This document shows positions 5,618-7,471 of a stretch of 7,471 nt of DNA, in pieces. Every line of letters starts with the position of its first letter. The first letter of the stretch is position 1. Below the pieces are notes generated by a model that worked only from the letters and a program-made list of their open reading frames with translations, was not told where the DNA came from and searched no databases. The stretch comes from Candidatus Saccharibacteria bacterium UBA5145 (lineage in GTDB: Bacteria > Patescibacteriota > Saccharimonadia > Saccharimonadales > UBA4665). The stretch spans positions 52,614 to 60,084 of the forward strand of contig DHXX01000005.1 in NCBI GenBank assembly GCA_002413865.1. The letters are read 5' to 3'. The translations under genes and the position numbers were made by a program.

Positions 5618-7381
5618 TTACAGGCTGCGCTCGATGGCTTGGCGCGTGAAGAGTTCGATGTGATCGCCCTCTTGCAAGTCGATGCGGTGCTTGGTGCTGA
5701 AGCTCAGGCCGCACATTTCGCCCTCAAAAACTTCTTTGGCCTCGGCCGGACCGCGCTTGAGGCCGGTAATCTCGACTTCGCCCAAGCTTTCTTTGTCACG
5801 CATAACGCGCGCCAAGGCCGGCACGGTCAGCTTGCCCTTGGTGACTTCGCCGCCGCAGATGACGGCCGTCTTGGTGGTATTGAAGATACCCCGAATGACT
5901 AGGCGACCGAGTTCGGTCTCGACGATTTCCGGCTTCAGCAAGGTGCTGAGTTCGTTTTTGACATCGTCAATCAGTTCATAAATTACTTTGTAGAGTTGGA
6001 CGCGGACTTTGTCGCGGGCAGCCTGCTGACGACTACTCGTCGCTAGACTGACGTTGAATCCCAAGACGATGGCGTTACTGGAGTGCGCCAGGTGGAGGTC
6101 GTTCTCGCCGATAGCACCGACGCCCGAGCTAACGACCCGGACGGCGACTTCTTCGGTGTCGAGGGCCTTCAGGCTGTCGATGACCGATGTCAGTGAGCCC
6201 TGGACGTCGGCTTTAATGATAACGTTGAGTTCTTGGACTTCGTTGTTGCGGTTGATCATCCGGATTAGTTCGCTGCTACCGACGCTCGAGTGGCCGCCGG
6301 CCGCTTGCTTTTCGACCGCCGCCGCTTCCGCCATGTGACGGGCCGCCCGTTCGTTGGCCACGGCCACGAACTCGTCGCCAAATTCCGGGAGCGTTTTAAA
6401 GCCAGTGATACTGACCGGCATCGATGGTGTCGCTATTTTAACCGGCACGCCTTCGGTGTTTTCGAGGTTACGAATCTTGGCGTAGCTGCTGCCAGCGACG
6501 ACAAAAGTGCCCGGCTTGAGCGTCCCGGCCTCGACGAGGGCGTAGGCCATCGGCCCCCGGCCTTGTTCGACGTGGGCTTCGATAATCAGTCCACGGGCTG
6601 GTACGTCGATGTCGGCCTTGAGCTCTTCGACATCGGTGACGAGCAAGATCATGTCGAGAAGTTCCGGAATACCCTTGCCGGTTTTGGCCGAGACTTCGGC
6701 CACAAAGGTGTCGCCACCCCACTCTTCGACCAATAGATCCTGTTCGGAAAGTTCTTGTTTGAGGCGGTTAACGTCGGCGCCTTCTTTATCCATTTTGTTG
6801 GCGGCAACGATGATCTTGACGCCGGCCTTACGCGCAAAGCGGATGGCTTCGATCGTCTGGGGCTTGACGCCGTCATCGGCCGCGACGACGATGATAACGA
6901 TATCGGTCAGGAGCGCGCCGTGCTCACGGATAGCCGCAAAGGCCTCGTGGCCGGGGGTGTCGAGGAAAGTTATAAGTCGGTTGTTGTGCTTAACCTGATA
7001 GGCCGAAATGTGCTGGGTGATACCGCCGGCTTCGCGGGCGGCGACGTTACTGGAGCGAATCGCGTCGAGTAGGCTGGTTTTACCGTGGTCGACATGACCC
7101 ATGACCGCCACCACCGGGGGGCGCGAGACGGCCTTGTCGCTGGCGACAATCTTGTGTCGAACCGGACCGGCGGCTTCGGTCGTCGCTTGGCGGGCCAAGC
7201 TGACGTCGAGTTTGAGTTCTTCGACGATAATTTGAGCGGTATCGAAGTCGATCCGCTCATTGACGGTCGCCATGACGCCATTTTTCATTAACTCGCCGAT
7301 CAGGCTGCTAACAGGAATCATCAACCGCTCGGCCAGGGTGCCAACAGTGATCATGTCTTCGATTTCGATTACGTTGCTCAT
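5618..7381 (-). CDS. infB: Translation initiation factor IF-2
   Basis: IF-2 is the GTPase that brings formyl-Met-tRNA to the 30S subunit and promotes 50S joining. From ATG 7381 it has 587 residues, far shorter than the roughly 890 of E. coli because the N-terminal extension is almost absent; a single IF2_N-like segment (about 6-50) remains. The G domain is complete: GHVDHGKT (95-102), GGITQHI with Thr122, DTPGHEA (141-147), NKMD (195-198) and SAKTGKG (231-237). Domain II follows, then the IF-2 domain with IIKADVQGS (388-396) and SSGVGAIGEND (418-428), and the C-terminal tRNA-binding domain with EMCGLSF (555-561). An ATG at 7390 would add three residues, but its purine-rich box would directly abut the codon. 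7381 lies 9 nt after that box. Any upstream operon partner (often nusA) lies beyond the contig end. Confidence 0.96.
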   Translation of the reverse strand: MSNVIEIEDMITVGTLAERLMIPVSSLIGELMKNGVMATVNERIDFDTAQIIVEELKLDVSLARQATTEAAGPVRHKIVASDKAVSRPPVVAVMGHVDHGKTSLLDAIRSSNVAAREAGGITQHISAYQVKHNNRLITFLDTPGHEAFAAIREHGALLTDIVIIVVAADDGVKPQTIEAIRFARKAGVKIIVAANKMDKEGADVNRLKQELSEQDLLVEEWGGDTFVAEVSAKTGKGIPELLDMILLVTDVEELKADIDVPARGLIIEAHVEQGRGPMAYALVEAGTLKPGTFVVAGSSYAKIRNLENTEGVPVKIATPSMPVSITGFKTLPEFGDEFVAVANERAARHMAEAAAVEKQAAGGHSSVGSSELIRMINRNNEVQELNVIIKADVQGSLTSVIDSLKALDTEEVAVRVVSSGVGAIGENDLHLAHSSNAIVLGFNVSLATSSRQQAARDKVRVQLYKVIYELIDDVKNELSTLLKPEIVETELGRLVIRGIFNTTKTAVICGGEVTKGKLTVPALARVMRDKESLGEVEITGLKRGPAEAKEVFEGEMCGLSFSTKHRIDLQEGDHIELFTRQAIERSL

Positions 7382-7390
7382 CTCTTGCAT

Positions 7391-7416
7391 CCCTTTCCGG
7401 CCGAGGGCCGAGTATT
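7391..7416 (-). promoter_or_regulatory. infB ribosome binding site and possible -10
   Basis: On the minus strand GGAAAGGG (7398-7391) lies 9 nt before ATG 7381 and directly abuts ATG 7390; this decides for the shorter protein. Upstream, AATACT (7416-7411) resembles a -10 hexamer, but a -35 cannot be judged because genomic sequence ends at about 7431. A GGCC-CTC-GGCC palindrome lies between (7398-7408 region). Confidence 0.45.
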
Positions 7417-7431
7417 ATTACTTACATACCT

Positions 7432-7471
7432 CTGTCTCTTATACACGTCTCCGCGCCCACGAGACTAGGCA
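7432..7471 (+). other. Illumina Nextera adapter remnant (not genomic)
   Basis: The segment starts with CTGTCTCTTATACAC, the transposase mosaic-end sequence, and continues through CCCACGAGAC. It matches the 34-base Nextera read-through adapter (transposase end plus i7-side sequence) except at 7447 (G for A) and 7454 (C for A). The final six bases TAGGCA (7466-7471) match the beginning of index N706 as I recall it (TAGGCATG). This is residual library adapter at the contig end. True genomic sequence therefore stops at about 7431. Confidence 0.95.

Noticed and set aside
6290..6736. 148-residue plus-strand frame opposite infB
   Set aside because: It is antisense to the conserved IF-2 core and has no recognisable domain or start signal.
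1..7471. CRISPR array, prophage or complete insertion sequence
   Set aside because: No regularly spaced direct repeats, transposase, integrase or phage genes are present.

Overview
The window looks like a metagenome-assembled contig end from a Patescibacteria/CPR bacterium, most likely a Candidatus Saccharibacteria (TM7) relative. This is an inference. It rests on a small protein that resembles the CPR-associated DUF5663 family next to infB, on a short IF-2 with a reduced N-terminus, and on the style of the Fmt and Def sequences. TGA serves as an ordinary stop codon (end of def), so the UGA-glycine code of Gracilibacteria and Absconditabacteria does not apply.

Layout. Bases 1-75 hold the last codons of an unidentified plus-strand gene. 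Bases 76-474 are non-coding and rich in secondary structure: a 26-base inverted repeat (67-92/167-192), a perfect 10-bp hairpin (221-244), and a copy of the widespread CCCAGC-GAAA-GCTGGG palindrome (348-363). Then come priA (475-2412, +), a convergent lower-GC gene for an unusual archaemetzincin-like zinc protease (2426-3112, -), a possible 48-aa divergent small gene (3149-3295, +), def (3354-3929, +), fmt (3898-4836, +, overlapping def by 32 nt), a DUF5663-like gene with a Pro/Gln-rich tail (4935-5444, -) and infB (5618-7381, -). The last 40 bases (7432-7471) are not genomic: they match the Illumina Nextera transposase adapter followed by what looks like the start of an i7 index.

How the genes work together. 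fmt, def and infB cover the formyl-methionine cycle of translation initiation: Fmt formylates initiator Met-tRNA, IF-2 delivers it to the ribosome, and Def removes the formyl group from the new protein. priA is the replication-restart helicase; priA-def-fmt is a common bacterial gene order. Here that order is interrupted by the low-GC protease segment. Several start codons sit 7-8 nt after a -10-like hexamer with no Shine-Dalgarno, which suggests leaderless transcripts, whereas the DUF5663-like gene and infB have recognisable ribosome binding sites.
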